Part shown: positions 36,340 to 45,515 of the stretch, one piece after another
Layout: each line of letters opens with the position of its first letter
How positions within the stretch are numbered: position 1 is the stretch's first letter
Assembly: GCF_002931075.1 (NCBI RefSeq)
Contig: NZ_PSTQ01000008.1
Location: forward strand, 62,001 to 126,000
From: Pseudoclavibacter sp. AY1F1
GTDB taxonomy: Bacteria; Actinomycetota; Actinomycetes; Actinomycetales; Microbacteriaceae
Reading direction: 5' to 3'
DNA length: 64,000 bases
The notes under the pieces: model-generated
What the model was told of the DNA's origin: nothing
Database searches by the model: none
Seen by the model: the letters and a program-made list of their open reading frames with translations, nothing else
Translations under genes and position numbers: made by a program

Positions 36340-37367
36340 GCCGTTCCTTCCAGAATGTGCGCGAGGCTCGCGGCAATGGCTTTGGCTGGTTCTACTGGGG
36401 GAACAACGGGAGCGGGCGTCGGGTCGCCGCCCCATTCAGACAAAGAGTAGCGTGCCCAGAATTCCCGAATCCACTCAGGCCCGCCAACGCACGTGACCCA
36501 GGCCGGGCGGCCGGAGGCCGCGGCTTCCAGAACGCCAGTGGAGAAGATGGACACTACGGGGCGGGTCAAAGTGCGCAGCGGTGCACGAGAATCGTCGATC
36601 ACGATTCCGGACCGACGCCACCGGTCGTGCTGGAGTCGCGAGAGCTTGTCGATTTCCGCCGGGTGCGGCCGATAGCTGGCTCCCGTCGAGGCGCAGAACT
36701 GGCTGGCCGTCCTGGCCGCGATCCGACGCGCAAGTTCCGCCCCGTGCAATTGTCCGAGAAAGACTGGCGGCCCAGTGACTTCGGTGGGTTCGGCCTGCTG
36801 CGTTGAAGCATTCCACAGCATCTGCGAACCTACGACGTCAAACGTCACGTCGGAACGTCCGGATTTCCAGAACAAAGCATCATCCGTGGAGAAGGCGAGC
36901 GCGTGCGCTCCTGGCGGCAGCGGCGGCTGGAACGGTGTCAGCAGGCCGTGCTGGGCCACAACGAACCGAGCATTGAGTGCCTGAGCCCACGTGTGGGCAA
37001 GTGCGCTCGCTGGGAGGAAGTGACCGGACGCGAAGACGACGCTGACTTCAGCCAGCAGGTCAGGAGCTGAGTTCCCTGCAACCTCGTGCTCTGACCAGTC
37101 CGCCGGAAGGAGGTGACGAAGCTCACCTTGAGCCAGCACGGCGATCTGTGCGCCGTCGACCAGGAGCGCTGGCTCGAGATAGGCAGCAATCTGCGATGGA
37201 GTCGGAGCGTCGACGACGACCAGAATAGACGGAGACGCCCCCGACGAATAGAGCTTGAATGTTGGCGGCGTTGCGCGAGCCAGCTTGGATTTGATGCGCC
37301 GCAGCGCATGCCGAGATTCCTGCCAATGCCGCCAGGCATCCAGGTCCTGGGGATGCTCTAGCCCCAC
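36336..37367 (-). CDS. Putative GT-B-like surface polysaccharide protein
   Basis: 343 residues from GTG 37367, overlapping the previous stop by 10 bases. The central part reads FVVAQHGLLTPFQPPLPPG, HALAFSTDDALFWKSGRSDV, then SYRPHPAEIDKL and PVVSIFSTGVLEAAASGRPAWV. A QHG motif, an R-P-H-P-x-E motif and a late S/T-x-x-x-E segment recall CDP-glycerol or sialyl/polysialyl-type transferases of GT-B fold. Placed directly before the CMP-sugar synthetase, it could be the transferase that uses the CMP-nonulosonate. That is inference; no family was assigned with certainty. Confidence 0.68.
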   Translation of the reverse strand: MGLEHPQDLDAWRHWQESRHALRRIKSKLARATPPTFKLYSSGASPSILVVVDAPTPSQIAAYLEPALLVDGAQIAVLAQGELRHLLPADWSEHEVAGNSAPDLLAEVSVVFASGHFLPASALAHTWAQALNARFVVAQHGLLTPFQPPLPPGAHALAFSTDDALFWKSGRSDVTFDVVGSQMLWNASTQQAEPTEVTGPPVFLGQLHGAELARRIAARTASQFCASTGASYRPHPAEIDKLSRLQHDRWRRSGIVIDDSRAPLRTLTRPVVSIFSTGVLEAAASGRPAWVTCVGGPEWIREFWARYSLSEWGGDPTPAPVVPPVEPAKAIAASLAHILEGTA

Positions 37368-38386
37368 AGTCGTTCGACCTCCGCGACCCGGTGTACAAAG
37401 GTGTGTTTTGCGAGCGTCTTGCGCCGGCCGGCGTCGCGGATGGACCGCGACCAGCTGCTGTCGGCCTCGGCTCTGCGCATGATGTCGACGATGTCGTCCG
37501 CACCTGAGTAGACGAGCGTCTCCTTGCCGACGTCGTAGTAACGCTCGACCTCGGGCTTGTCGATGAGCGAGAGCCCTCCGACACCTGGCGCCTCGAAGGT
37601 GCGCATGCTGAAGTCATGACCGTCGCCGTGCATGTTGAGAGTTGCCGTCGAGCCGGCCATGATGCCGTAGTACTTGGCCCGTGGGACATCGCCGCCGCTG
37701 GGGAATCCAGCCCCGCGGAAGCGGCGGGTCCTGGCGACGTCCCAGAGCGAACGCGACCATTCCCGTCCGAAAGCTACTACGTCGATACCCTCAGCAGCGA
37801 CGGAGCGGAGAAGGTCCTCGCGCCGAGGGTAGCGAGCGCCGACAAAGCTGAGCCCTGTGACCGGCACTGGAGTGTATTCGAGCAGGGAATCGTGAGCATC
37901 GGGCACGTGCTCGGCACTGGCGCCTGAGCGGCGCAGCACTTCGACGTCGCTTTCGCTGTAGCTGACCACTGGGCCCAGCCCTCGGAGTCGTTCGGGTGTG
38001 TAGGACATCCGCTCGAGTTCGTCGTAGAGCCAAACGACACGTGCCGCACCGGACTTCTCAACTGCCGACCACCAAGTGTCGGTCAGCTGATCCCCCTTGA
38101 TGACGAGGACGACATCGGGCTGGACCCGATCCATGACGCGCACAGCGCGGACGCTCGCCGCTTCCCTGAGCCCAGGCCACTGGAGTGCCTGAGGCAGCTC
38201 GTGCACGAGCTTGTTCTGCATTTTGCCTTGCAGGCCACTCGACGCGTCATAGCAGTGCGGATAGACCTCGTGTCCCCGGAACCTCAGAGCATCGGCGATC
38301 GCGTTCCAGTACCCGTGAAAGGCTGGGCTGACAAGGAGCACTCGTCTCTGGCGAGACGCGGGTGCCGGGTACTCCGCCTCAACCAC
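37358..38386 (-). CDS. CgeB-like glycosyltransferase
   Basis: 342 residues from GTG 38386, chosen for the GAGGAG just upstream; the ORF is open to 38464. The N-terminal half has RVLLVSPAFHGYWNAIADAL and VQPDVVLVIKGDQLTDTWW. The C-terminal half has STATLNMHGDGHDFSMRTFEAPG and GLSLIDKPEVERYYDVGKE, matching the CgeB / Glyco_trans_1_2 pattern. It overlaps both neighbours in the unit. The sugar it transfers is unknown. Confidence 0.83.
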   Translation of the reverse strand: MVEAEYPAPASRQRRVLLVSPAFHGYWNAIADALRFRGHEVYPHCYDASSGLQGKMQNKLVHELPQALQWPGLREAASVRAVRVMDRVQPDVVLVIKGDQLTDTWWSAVEKSGAARVVWLYDELERMSYTPERLRGLGPVVSYSESDVEVLRRSGASAEHVPDAHDSLLEYTPVPVTGLSFVGARYPRREDLLRSVAAEGIDVVAFGREWSRSLWDVARTRRFRGAGFPSGGDVPRAKYYGIMAGSTATLNMHGDGHDFSMRTFEAPGVGGLSLIDKPEVERYYDVGKETLVYSGADDIVDIMRRAEADSSWSRSIRDAGRRKTLAKHTFVHRVAEVERLWG

Positions 38387-38930
38387 GAGTCTCCTCGCCG
38401 TTGCCGACCGCAATCCTGGGCAGAGCATCGATGCCGGGGAGAATCCGACCGAGCAAAGCGTCAATTTCCTGAATCGCCTGACGCGCGACCTCTGGCCCGC
38501 GTCCGTATGGATCCGCGAAGTCCTCGTCTGTCCCGGATGTCTTCACATTCGAAAGATACGCGAGAGGGGCAGCCCTACGCGGAATGTTGTCCAGCAACGC
38601 AGCTGCTCCCCGAATCGTGAAGGTCTTGCGAACAGACTTGGGCGACTCACGCAACATCCACATGCGATGTGTCGACTCGAAGGCAAGCACAATGTCCGCG
38701 GAATCGAGCATCGAGTTGGTCACCTGCTGAGCGCTGTGCTGCCCCGGGGTGAGTCCTCGCTCCCTCAGCGCACCTGCGATCACCTCGTCGATATCCTCTC
38801 CAACCAAGGCGCGGACCCCCGCGCTCTCGACGGTCCACGTGCTTGAATCGCCCAGCTTGGACTGCGCCAGAACTTCCGCGGCAGCCGACCGCGCGATATT
38901 CGCGTGGCAGACGAAGAGCAGTTTGGGCAC
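38379..38930 (-). CDS. Low-molecular-weight protein tyrosine phosphatase (Wzb-like)
   Basis: 183 residues from GTG 38930, overlapping the kinase stop by one base. The P-loop is C8-HANIA-R14-S, and a DEDFADPYGRG region provides the general-acid Asp. In polysaccharide loci such phosphatases dephosphorylate the Wzc-type tyrosine kinase and control chain length. The direct coupling to the kinase gene supports that role here. Confidence 0.93.
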   Translation of the reverse strand: MPKLLFVCHANIARSAAAEVLAQSKLGDSSTWTVESAGVRALVGEDIDEVIAGALRERGLTPGQHSAQQVTNSMLDSADIVLAFESTHRMWMLRESPKSVRKTFTIRGAAALLDNIPRRAAPLAYLSNVKTSGTDEDFADPYGRGPEVARQAIQEIDALLGRILPGIDALPRIAVGNGEETRG

Positions 38931-40531
38931 TACGCGCCTCGGCGCGAGCGCCGAGTCGGGGCACCCTGAACCTCGGGGGTCGAGGACAGGTCAGAGGGAG
39001 TTTCAGACGCGGGTGCTTGTTGTTGAGCAACCACGGCCTGAGGGGGCTGCTCGGAGGACTGCGAGTTTGGTCGGGGGGCAAGGCTAATCGCCGCCGAAGC
39101 GTTTTTCTCAGGCTGGGGCTCGAGCAGGTCCACGTGCCCCTTCGAGGACTTGAAGACGGGCATGCCCTTCTTGTCCGCCGTGACGTAGTAGCTGCGGTTG
39201 CGGCGGTACTCGTAGCCGTCCGCGGTGTCACGCGGGGGCACCATGTTGAGGACTGTGCCGAGCAGTCGACCGTGGACCTGCGACAGCATGTCGCGTGCTG
39301 CGCCAACGTCTTCTCGCCGAGTCCGACCCGCCGTAGCGACGAGAACGACCCCATCGACGCGCGTGGAAAGGATCGCGGCGTCGGTGACCGGGAGGAGAGG
39401 TGGCGCATCGATGACGACGATGTAGTCCTGCGACAGCAGGCGGATGATGGAGCGCATCGCCTCAGACCCGAGCATCTCCGACGGGTTCGGGGGGATACGA
39501 CCTGACGGGAGCGCATAGAGTCCAGGCGTCTTGGTGGCAGTGAGCGCGTCCTCGAGCGAAACCTGCCCGCTGAGCACTTCGCTGAGCCCGACGCTGCCGT
39601 CGATCCCTAGTACGGATGCGACCGTGGGCCTACGAAGGTCAGCATCGATGAGGATCGTCGGCGTGTTTGACTGCGCGAGGACTTGAGCGAGTGACGTCGC
39701 GATAGTCGATTTGCCCTCACCCGCATTTGAGCTGGTGATGACCATCGAACGAATCTCTTCGTCGACGCTCGCGAACCGCAGGTTAGTACGCAGACGACGG
39801 AAGGATTCGGCGGCAATCGCGTCAGCGTCGTTCGAGGCTCGGTTCTTGCCCATGAGCTGAGGAGATTTCGGGATACGACCCAACGAGCCGACGCCAGCCG
39901 CGCTGGCGAGGTCCTTAGAGTTCCGAACCTTGACGTCGAGAGCCTTCCTCAAAAAGACGAAGACATACGCGAGCACGAGGCCGAGACCCGCACCGATCAG
40001 GAGATTGTTTCGGAGGTTGGGGCTCTCGGGCGACGTCGGCTCGACGGCATCCTGGAGCGGCAGAACGGTAACGCTTGAGACACCACCGCCTGCTTGTGAC
40101 TCAAGATCGGTGATCACATCGGCAAGGGCTTGGAGGGCACCGTTGGCGAGGGCGACGGCGCTAGACGGGGAGTCGGCGCTCGCCTGTACTTGGATGAGGT
40201 TGCTCCCGGGTGCCACAGACGCGCTCAGACGGCCCGTAAGAGCCTGGCCCTCGGCGAGACCCAAGGCTGGGTTCTCGGCAATCTTCGCGTACACCGGCTG
40301 GCTCGTGATGAGCGGGATGTACGACTGAGCCTTGGCGATCGCGGCTTCAGAGCCGCCGATGTAACCGCCCTCAGCTGCTGGACCGGCCATAACAAAGCCG
40401 GATGAGTTCGCTGTGAATACGTGCGGCTGCACCTGCGTGTACCCGAATGCGGCGAGAAGGCCGATTGCGACACCGATGAGCAGCGTCCTCCAACTGCGGC
40501 CCGTAAGCCTCAGAAAATCAAGTACCGTCAC
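38930..40531 (-). CDS. Wzc-like chain-length regulator and tyrosine autokinase
   Basis: 533 residues from GTG 40531, with GAGAGGG 7 bases upstream (the ORF is open to 40555). Two membrane helices (about 16-32 and 176-195) bracket an extracytoplasmic Wzz-like domain. The cytoplasmic part is a BY-kinase: Walker A SSNAGEGKST at about 267, Walker A' LIDADLRRP, Walker B VVIDAPPLL. Tyrosines cluster in GYEYRRNRSYYV, and the tail is Gln/Pro/Ser-rich. Sensor and kinase are in one chain, as in Gram-negative and actinobacterial forms. Confidence 0.95.
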   Translation of the reverse strand: MTVLDFLRLTGRSWRTLLIGVAIGLLAAFGYTQVQPHVFTANSSGFVMAGPAAEGGYIGGSEAAIAKAQSYIPLITSQPVYAKIAENPALGLAEGQALTGRLSASVAPGSNLIQVQASADSPSSAVALANGALQALADVITDLESQAGGGVSSVTVLPLQDAVEPTSPESPNLRNNLLIGAGLGLVLAYVFVFLRKALDVKVRNSKDLASAAGVGSLGRIPKSPQLMGKNRASNDADAIAAESFRRLRTNLRFASVDEEIRSMVITSSNAGEGKSTIATSLAQVLAQSNTPTILIDADLRRPTVASVLGIDGSVGLSEVLSGQVSLEDALTATKTPGLYALPSGRIPPNPSEMLGSEAMRSIIRLLSQDYIVVIDAPPLLPVTDAAILSTRVDGVVLVATAGRTRREDVGAARDMLSQVHGRLLGTVLNMVPPRDTADGYEYRRNRSYYVTADKKGMPVFKSSKGHVDLLEPQPEKNASAAISLAPRPNSQSSEQPPQAVVAQQQAPASETPSDLSSTPEVQGAPTRRSRRGA

Positions 40532-40633
40532 AGGGCGACCCTCTCTTTGACACAAAAATGCGCGCTCGTAGAGCTTTCCCCTCGTGCGCGACCGAACTCA
40601 AGAGTAACAACATCGGCGAACCTGACAAGATCG

Positions 40634-41803
40634 TCATCGGCTTCCGCCCGGGCCAGCCACGGCATCATCTACGAGATGCCTAAGCCGACGCGCGAAAGAC
40701 TCCTCGGAGAAGAGCCGCGCGTGGGCCTTGATTTTCTGGATATCCCAGACGTCGAACCTGGAAGCAGCAATGGCCGCGGCGATGTCTGTCGCCTCGGGGC
40801 GCGGAAAGAAGCGTCCAGTGGTGCCCTCGTCAACGGTGTCGAGGTAGCCGCCTGAACGCAACGCGATGCTGGGCTTGCCCCACGCAGCCGCTTCGACGAC
40901 CGTTAAACCGAAGTCCTCATGCGAAGGCGCCAGCAGAGCCCTGCTTCGCGCGTAAAGCCACCTGAGCGACGCATCGGAGATTCCGGAGACCATTCTGACG
41001 TTATCCGGAAGCGATGCCCTCAGCGCCTCCCGCTCGGGGCCATCACCGACGATGACGAGCCGCTCCAGCGGCAAGTTCCCCACTGCCCTGATCGCCTTGT
41101 CGACGTTCTTGTATGGAAGCAGTCGCGACACCAACAGCACGTGCCCGCCAAGGCCGACAAACTCCTCGAGTTCCGGGAGCGGGGAGCGAGGACCACTGAC
41201 GTCGACGCTGTGCGGAGGGAAGATCAACTGCGACTCGCGTCCGTATATTTCGCGCACGCGATCCCGGACGACCGTGGAGTTGCTCACGTAGGTGTCGACA
41301 GTTCCGGCAGCGCGCTGATCCCAGCGACGCAGGTAGGGCGTCAGCGCCTTTACCCCGAGTGAAGCGGGCGACAGAGGGCTGGAGTCGCCGAGGTACTGGT
41401 CTTGGAGGTACAGGTACCGCGCCGGGCTGTGGCAGTACGCGATCTTCTTACCCGTCGCTTCAAATCCATGCGCCCACCCAGTCGTCGATGCGATCACGAC
41501 ATCCGCGTCGATGTGTATCCGCGAACTGGCCGGGGCAAGTAGGGGCAAGGCCTTGCGGTGGTCGCGTCGCAGGACGCCGACGTGGTTGAGAGGGGAAGCG
41601 ATGATGTCAAGCTCGCTGAACTCGGGAAAAGTCGTCTCGGGTGCGTAAAGCGTCGTGAAGACCGACGCCTCCGGGAACGCCCGGTGCAGCGCGAGGACCA
41701 CTCGCTCAGCTCCCCCACGCTGCGTGATGTAGTCGTGAGCGATCGCCACACGAGGGCGAGAACCGCTTGATCCATCCACCTGCTTACCGCGGCTCTTCGT
41801 CAT
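40634..41803 (-). CDS. Glycosyltransferase, GT4-like (mannosyltransferase type)
   Basis: 389 residues from ATG 41803. The N-terminus VAIAHDYITQRGGAERVVLA and the middle KIAYCHSPARYLYLQDQYL are typical of WbaZ/mannosyl-type GT4 enzymes. The C-terminal half has LLVSRLLPYKNVDKAIRA, LVIVGDGPEREAL and ALLAPSHEDFGLTVVEAAAWG (E-x7-E region). It is the first gene of the minus-strand unit and lies about 100 bases ahead of the Wzc-like gene. Confidence 0.9.
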   Translation of the reverse strand: MTKSRGKQVDGSSGSRPRVAIAHDYITQRGGAERVVLALHRAFPEASVFTTLYAPETTFPEFSELDIIASPLNHVGVLRRDHRKALPLLAPASSRIHIDADVVIASTTGWAHGFEATGKKIAYCHSPARYLYLQDQYLGDSSPLSPASLGVKALTPYLRRWDQRAAGTVDTYVSNSTVVRDRVREIYGRESQLIFPPHSVDVSGPRSPLPELEEFVGLGGHVLLVSRLLPYKNVDKAIRAVGNLPLERLVIVGDGPEREALRASLPDNVRMVSGISDASLRWLYARSRALLAPSHEDFGLTVVEAAAWGKPSIALRSGGYLDTVDEGTTGRFFPRPEATDIAAAIAASRFDVWDIQKIKAHARLFSEESFARRLRHLVDDAVAGPGGSR

Positions 41804-41993
41804 ACGTACACCGTCGTCGCCATGGCAACGACACGCCTCTCGCTAGTGGATGTAGATATTGAGCGCAAGCATACGGACTCCAGGCACAAGAGCACCGAAC
41901 GCGACGCGGTATGGCAGAGCCAGTCCCCCCGAACAGCCCAGCCGCGCCTCACACAGTTGGTCGGCGACTGGGAAACAACGTACCATCGTCGGC

Positions 41994-43229
41994 GTGGCAG
42001 AACAGGTGAATGACGCTTACTCGCAGAAGTCGGCGACGCGAGCGTTCCAGGATTCCGTACTTGCGCTCGGCGAGACTCGGATCATCGATGCGGTGATCAT
42101 GGCTGCGTTCATCATTCGCCTCCCGGTACCTGGACTGGGCTTCCTCATCAACGACCTGGCGGGGCTCATACTGATCGGCATCGCCACCTTCCGCAGGCCT
42201 TCACGAAGCCTCGCTGGTGCCTACTGGTATCCGGCAATCTGCGCCGTCATTCTGGCCTACATCGGCCTGAACGCGCTCGCTGCGGGCATTGCGCAGGAAG
42301 ACATAAACCGCGGCGCGCGAATCGTGATGATGATGGTCATGGGAGCCTTCATCGCCACTGGCCGAATCGACATCGCGTCTGCTCTCAAAGGATTCGCGAT
42401 CGCGCTCCTCGCCAACGTGCCCCTCTTCTACGCCGGGATCGCGCCTGACTCATACGGTGGTTTGCTGACGGGTTACCTGGGCGATAAGAACGTCGCCGGC
42501 CTCACCTACGCCGTCGTCACCATCTTGCTCCTGCTCGTAGCGAAGCGGCTGTGGGTTCGAATGGCGATCATCCTGGTGGGTGGGGCGTGTGTGGTCCTCA
42601 CTGATTCACGCACGTCGATGGCTGCTCTCGCCGCCGCGCTCATCTGGCTCGTCGTGGCGCGATACCTGGGTCCGTTCTGGCGAATTTGCCTAGCTGCGAT
42701 CCTCTACGCAGGATTTATATTCGCGGAGACGAACTTGTCGACAGCAGGCACCTACGCAACCACCCGCGAGGGGTCTGACGCACTGCGGGAACGAATCGAC
42801 GCGGCTTCTCTCGCGAAGACGCTCGACGCCCCCTGGAACGGGTACGGCTTGGGCGAAGCAGTTACGCAGATTGCCGGAGATAACTGGCTCTACCACAACG
42901 CATACTGGGGCCTCATCACCGAGGGCGGCTACTTCCTGCTCATCGCGTTCCTCGCACTGGTTGCGCTGGCCGGGTTCCAGTTCTTGGCTAAGGGACCGAC
43001 ATCGCTTGATGCACGCATCATCGAAGCCGCATCTATCGTCATGCTTCTGTGCGCGTTCCGTCTTGGCGAGGTCTTCATCACCCAGTCGGCCTTCATCATT
43101 ATCGGAATCGGTGTGGCGATTGCCGCTCGGCGAAACCAGGAGTGGGCTCGCGATCGCGAGGCAGAACGTGTCGCAGAGGCAGTTCGTCTGGGCTCACTCA
43201 TGCCGGTCGCAAAGCACACGAGCTTCTAG
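41994..43229 (+). CDS. O-antigen ligase / Wzy-like membrane protein
   Basis: About 411 residues from GTG 41994; GTG 42006 is possible and the binding site is weak. Ten to twelve hydrophobic helices are present. The long outside loop before the last helices contains GYGLGEAVTQIAGDNWLYHNAYWGLITEGGYFLL, here read in pieces as the G-x-G...HNxY...EGG pattern of Wzy_C/WaaL proteins. Such proteins polymerise or ligate lipid-linked repeat units outside the membrane. It is the only Wzy candidate in the window. Confidence 0.82.
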   Translation: MAEQVNDAYSQKSATRAFQDSVLALGETRIIDAVIMAAFIIRLPVPGLGFLINDLAGLILIGIATFRRPSRSLAGAYWYPAICAVILAYIGLNALAAGIAQEDINRGARIVMMMVMGAFIATGRIDIASALKGFAIALLANVPLFYAGIAPDSYGGLLTGYLGDKNVAGLTYAVVTILLLLVAKRLWVRMAIILVGGACVVLTDSRTSMAALAAALIWLVVARYLGPFWRICLAAILYAGFIFAETNLSTAGTYATTREGSDALRERIDAASLAKTLDAPWNGYGLGEAVTQIAGDNWLYHNAYWGLITEGGYFLLIAFLALVALAGFQFLAKGPTSLDARIIEAASIVMLLCAFRLGEVFITQSAFIIIGIGVAIAARRNQEWARDREAERVAEAVRLGSLMPVAKHTSF

Positions 43230-43441
43230 CCGTGCCTCGCGGCCACAGACTTTGTGACCGCTGGCGAGATCAAGGTTCCAGCTTGGAAGATCCGCGCTTC
43301 GCTCAGTCACCTCGACGTAGTCGACTTTCACCACGACATGACGCCCTCTTCAACGCACTTTCTGGAAGGTCTCACGTTGGCATCCTCAACCCGTCTCATT
43401 TCGGCGCGCGTGACGAGGCGCCCAACCTGCTCGCGCAGTTC

Positions 43442-43459
43442 GGGCGTTCCGCTTCCAGC
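43442..43459. repeat. 18-bp direct repeat, left copy
   Basis: gggcgttccgcttccagc occurs here and again, identically, at 43888-43905. Similarity continues weakly for about 25 more bases (ggaagtt in both). The two copies bracket the signal-peptidase fragment. Confidence 0.8.
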
Positions 43460-43519
43460 ACAAGCGCCAGGCCGGAAGTTGCCGCGTCCTAGGGGGAGAT
43501 TGGCGCCAAGACGCCACAA

Positions 43520-43756
43520 TCCACCGAACCTCGGCAGGGGCCACACGATCGAGAAGACTTCACCGACGACGTCGTCGTCGCGCTCCGTGCGCAGGCAGGA
43601 TGCGTCGACTCCCCCGTTGCGGCAGGCCGCGAGCGAGTCGGAAGAGTCCGTGCGGTTGTCGCCGGGCGCCTCGATCTGCCCCTCGGGCACCGTGAATTCG
43701 TCAAGGCAACGTAGCAAAGCCGGTGACGTCGAGCAATCGAGGGCGCCGGGCATGAA
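43520..43756 (-). pseudogene. 3' fragment of a type I signal peptidase gene
   Basis: On the minus strand this segment encodes about 79 residues very close to the C-terminal third of the intact peptidase at 51259-51993, for example DCSTSPALLRCLDEFTVPEG and DDDVVGEVFSIVWPLPRFGG. The GDNRT-DSSDS box is kept, but the region with the catalytic Ser and Lys is absent. Upstream sequence in the same frame is unrelated and no start or binding site is seen. At the DNA level the two copies appear roughly 90% alike by eye. It is a truncated duplicate. Confidence 0.88.
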
Positions 43757-43860
43757 CTCGACGCCCACGGACGAGACACTCTGCTGAACGCAACACTCCG
43801 ACGAAGCGACCCGATGGAGCGACCACGGCATCCGTCGACCTCGACCCCGGCCAGCGTCTA

Positions 43861-43895
43861 GAACGCCCCGCCTGACAGTCGCAAGCGGGGCGTTC
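43861..43895. terminator. Terminator-like hairpin
   Basis: A perfect 11-bp stem (gaacgccccgc with gcggggcgttc) around a 13-base loop. Its right arm overlaps the right copy of the 18-bp direct repeat. No intact gene ends here, so it may be left from a deleted gene. Confidence 0.5.
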
Positions 43896-43905
43896 CGCTT
43901 CCAGC
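43888..43905. repeat. 18-bp direct repeat, right copy
   Basis: It is identical to 43442-43459; see that entry for the shared sequence and the fragment lying between the copies. Confidence 0.8.
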
Positions 43906-44484
43906 CCAGGGGGGCCAAGCTGGAAGTTTTTCGGCGGCCGAGTCCATCTCCCCAGACAGGACTCGGCTAACGCTTCGCGGTCGGACTCGATTCATCCCCA
44001 GGAGTGACCGCATCAGCAAGACGATGCTCACCTATGGCGTCTCCAGACCAAAGTGAGGGTGGGTCGCGCGCGGCTTCGAACGCGAATCCGGCGGATTCTG
44101 GCAAGCACCGGGGCAACACAGGTCCTGGTTATCGAGCGAGCACAGCGCCCGATCAAAGCGAAGAAAGGGTTGCGTTGCGATTCCCCAGCGCAACGCAACC
44201 CATGCCAACCGTCTGCTCTCGCTCCGTGGAGCAGCACACCCCGTGTCCGGTTGGCATGCTCGAATGTAGACAGTCTCGTTTCACGACGCGACCGCGGGTC
44301 CCCATCTCTCCGCGTATATGCGAATTCCGGCCTGAAACGTGCGCGATGAACCCCGACCAGAATCCGCACACTCTCGGCCCTCCGCCGAAATCGTTCCTCT
44401 CCAGCTACCTACCGGTCGCTTGGCTCTCTACGTTGTCGTATCGAGAAGAGTTCTCACCCGAGCCGACAGAGAGCAGCAACACGA

Positions 44485-45324
44485 GTGAACACCACACCTA
44501 CAAACACCGGTGCCGTTGGGACTGAGATCCAAGACTTCGAAACCGCTACCGCCAGCAAGCGCAGAACGATTCTCAAGACAGCAGTTTGGAGCGTCCCCAT
44601 CATCGCGACGGCAATCGCGGTCCCGGCCCACGCCGCGAGCCGATGCACGCCCGTCCCAAACAACGTCACGCAGACGTTTACCAACGTGACGCGTCCCTCC
44701 GGGCCCTGGACAAATCCGACCTCAACCAGTTTCGGCGGCCGGGTCGATCTGGCAGCCTCGACAGCAAACGTCACCAGCACCGTCACCTTCACAAATTCAG
44801 CCCCCGTTGCCATCCCGGCGGGAACGCTCAGCGTACGAGTTGCACTTTGGTCCAACCCCGGGCTCGCGACGCCGGGTACTTCGACGCCATCATCAGCGCT
44901 TGGGCTACCGTCACCGCTTCCCACCGGATGGATACTGGACAGCAGCTACATCGCACAGGGCACCGCAAGCAACGGGAGCGTTGAGATACGGCAGTACAAC
45001 CACGTACTCCGATACACGCTTGCGCTGCCCGCCGGGGCCGCAGCCCCATCCTTGGCGCTGACCGCAGTAGCGACCGTACCTCGACCGTCTGCAACCAGTT
45101 ACGGAAGCAACCTCAGCCAAGCTCCGCTGCCAGCGACCTCCGACTATGGTTCGAACTTTTTTGCAACGGCCAGCATCGCTACCTGCAGCGCTGTCAATGG
45201 AGCGCCGACCACCGTCACAAATACAGCAGTCGCTTCTCAGCTCTGGGGTGTTTACATCGTGCGCCCCAGCGCGACAGCGCGAACGGGCGAACAAGCGTCG
45301 GTGGCGATCGAGCCAGTGAACTGA
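44485..45324 (+). CDS. Secreted protein with RR-x7-W-x2-P Tat-type signal
   Basis: 279 residues from GTG 44485. A longer polar N-region (24 residues) precedes K25-R26-R27, W35 and P38, then a hydrophobic run ending AHAAS near residue 51. The mature part has Cys near each end (SRCTPV, ATCSAV), DUF11-like alternating strands (NVTSTVTFTNSAPVAIPAGT) and many Ser/Thr/Pro. A surface beta-sandwich is likely; no specific family was recognised. A strong terminator follows. Confidence 0.77.
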   Translation: MNTTPTNTGAVGTEIQDFETATASKRRTILKTAVWSVPIIATAIAVPAHAASRCTPVPNNVTQTFTNVTRPSGPWTNPTSTSFGGRVDLAASTANVTSTVTFTNSAPVAIPAGTLSVRVALWSNPGLATPGTSTPSSALGLPSPLPTGWILDSSYIAQGTASNGSVEIRQYNHVLRYTLALPAGAAAPSLALTAVATVPRPSATSYGSNLSQAPLPATSDYGSNFFATASIATCSAVNGAPTTVTNTAVASQLWGVYIVRPSATARTGEQASVAIEPVN

Positions 45325-45423
45325 GCTGCTGGCCCCGCCGTAAGAGCTAGGCGTGGGCTGGAGCTTTCCGTCGCCCTGCGTCCTGGCTGGCGCGCAACTT
45401 CTCGACGGCCGCAGCAAACCACA

Positions 45424-45463
45424 GAACCCGCTGTTCCGCGCTCGGCGCCGGAACAGCGGGTTC
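45424..45463 (+). terminator. Hairpin terminator
   Basis: A perfect 15-bp stem (gaacccgctgttccg with its complement) and a 10-base loop, about 100 bases after the stop of the plus-strand gene and 50 bases before the end of the convergent pseudogene. It could serve both. Confidence 0.75.
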
Positions 45464-45515
45464 CTGGGACCAGCTTTACCGGCCGGACCTTGACGCTCAC
45501 CGAATACTGAGCAAC

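Larger units (their letters stand above)
43230..44484. other. 1.25-kb intergenic region with gene remnant
   Basis: It holds a signal-peptidase gene fragment (43520-43756), a pair of 18-bp direct repeats around it and a hairpin at 43861-43895. The remainder (43906-44484) shows open frames on both strands without binding sites or recognisable products. The region separates the polysaccharide locus from the second array of secreted-protein genes. Confidence 0.6.

Noticed and set aside
43906-44484. Open frames between the hairpin and the gene at 44485
   Set aside because: Both strands are open by composition, but no start with a binding site or family feature was found.
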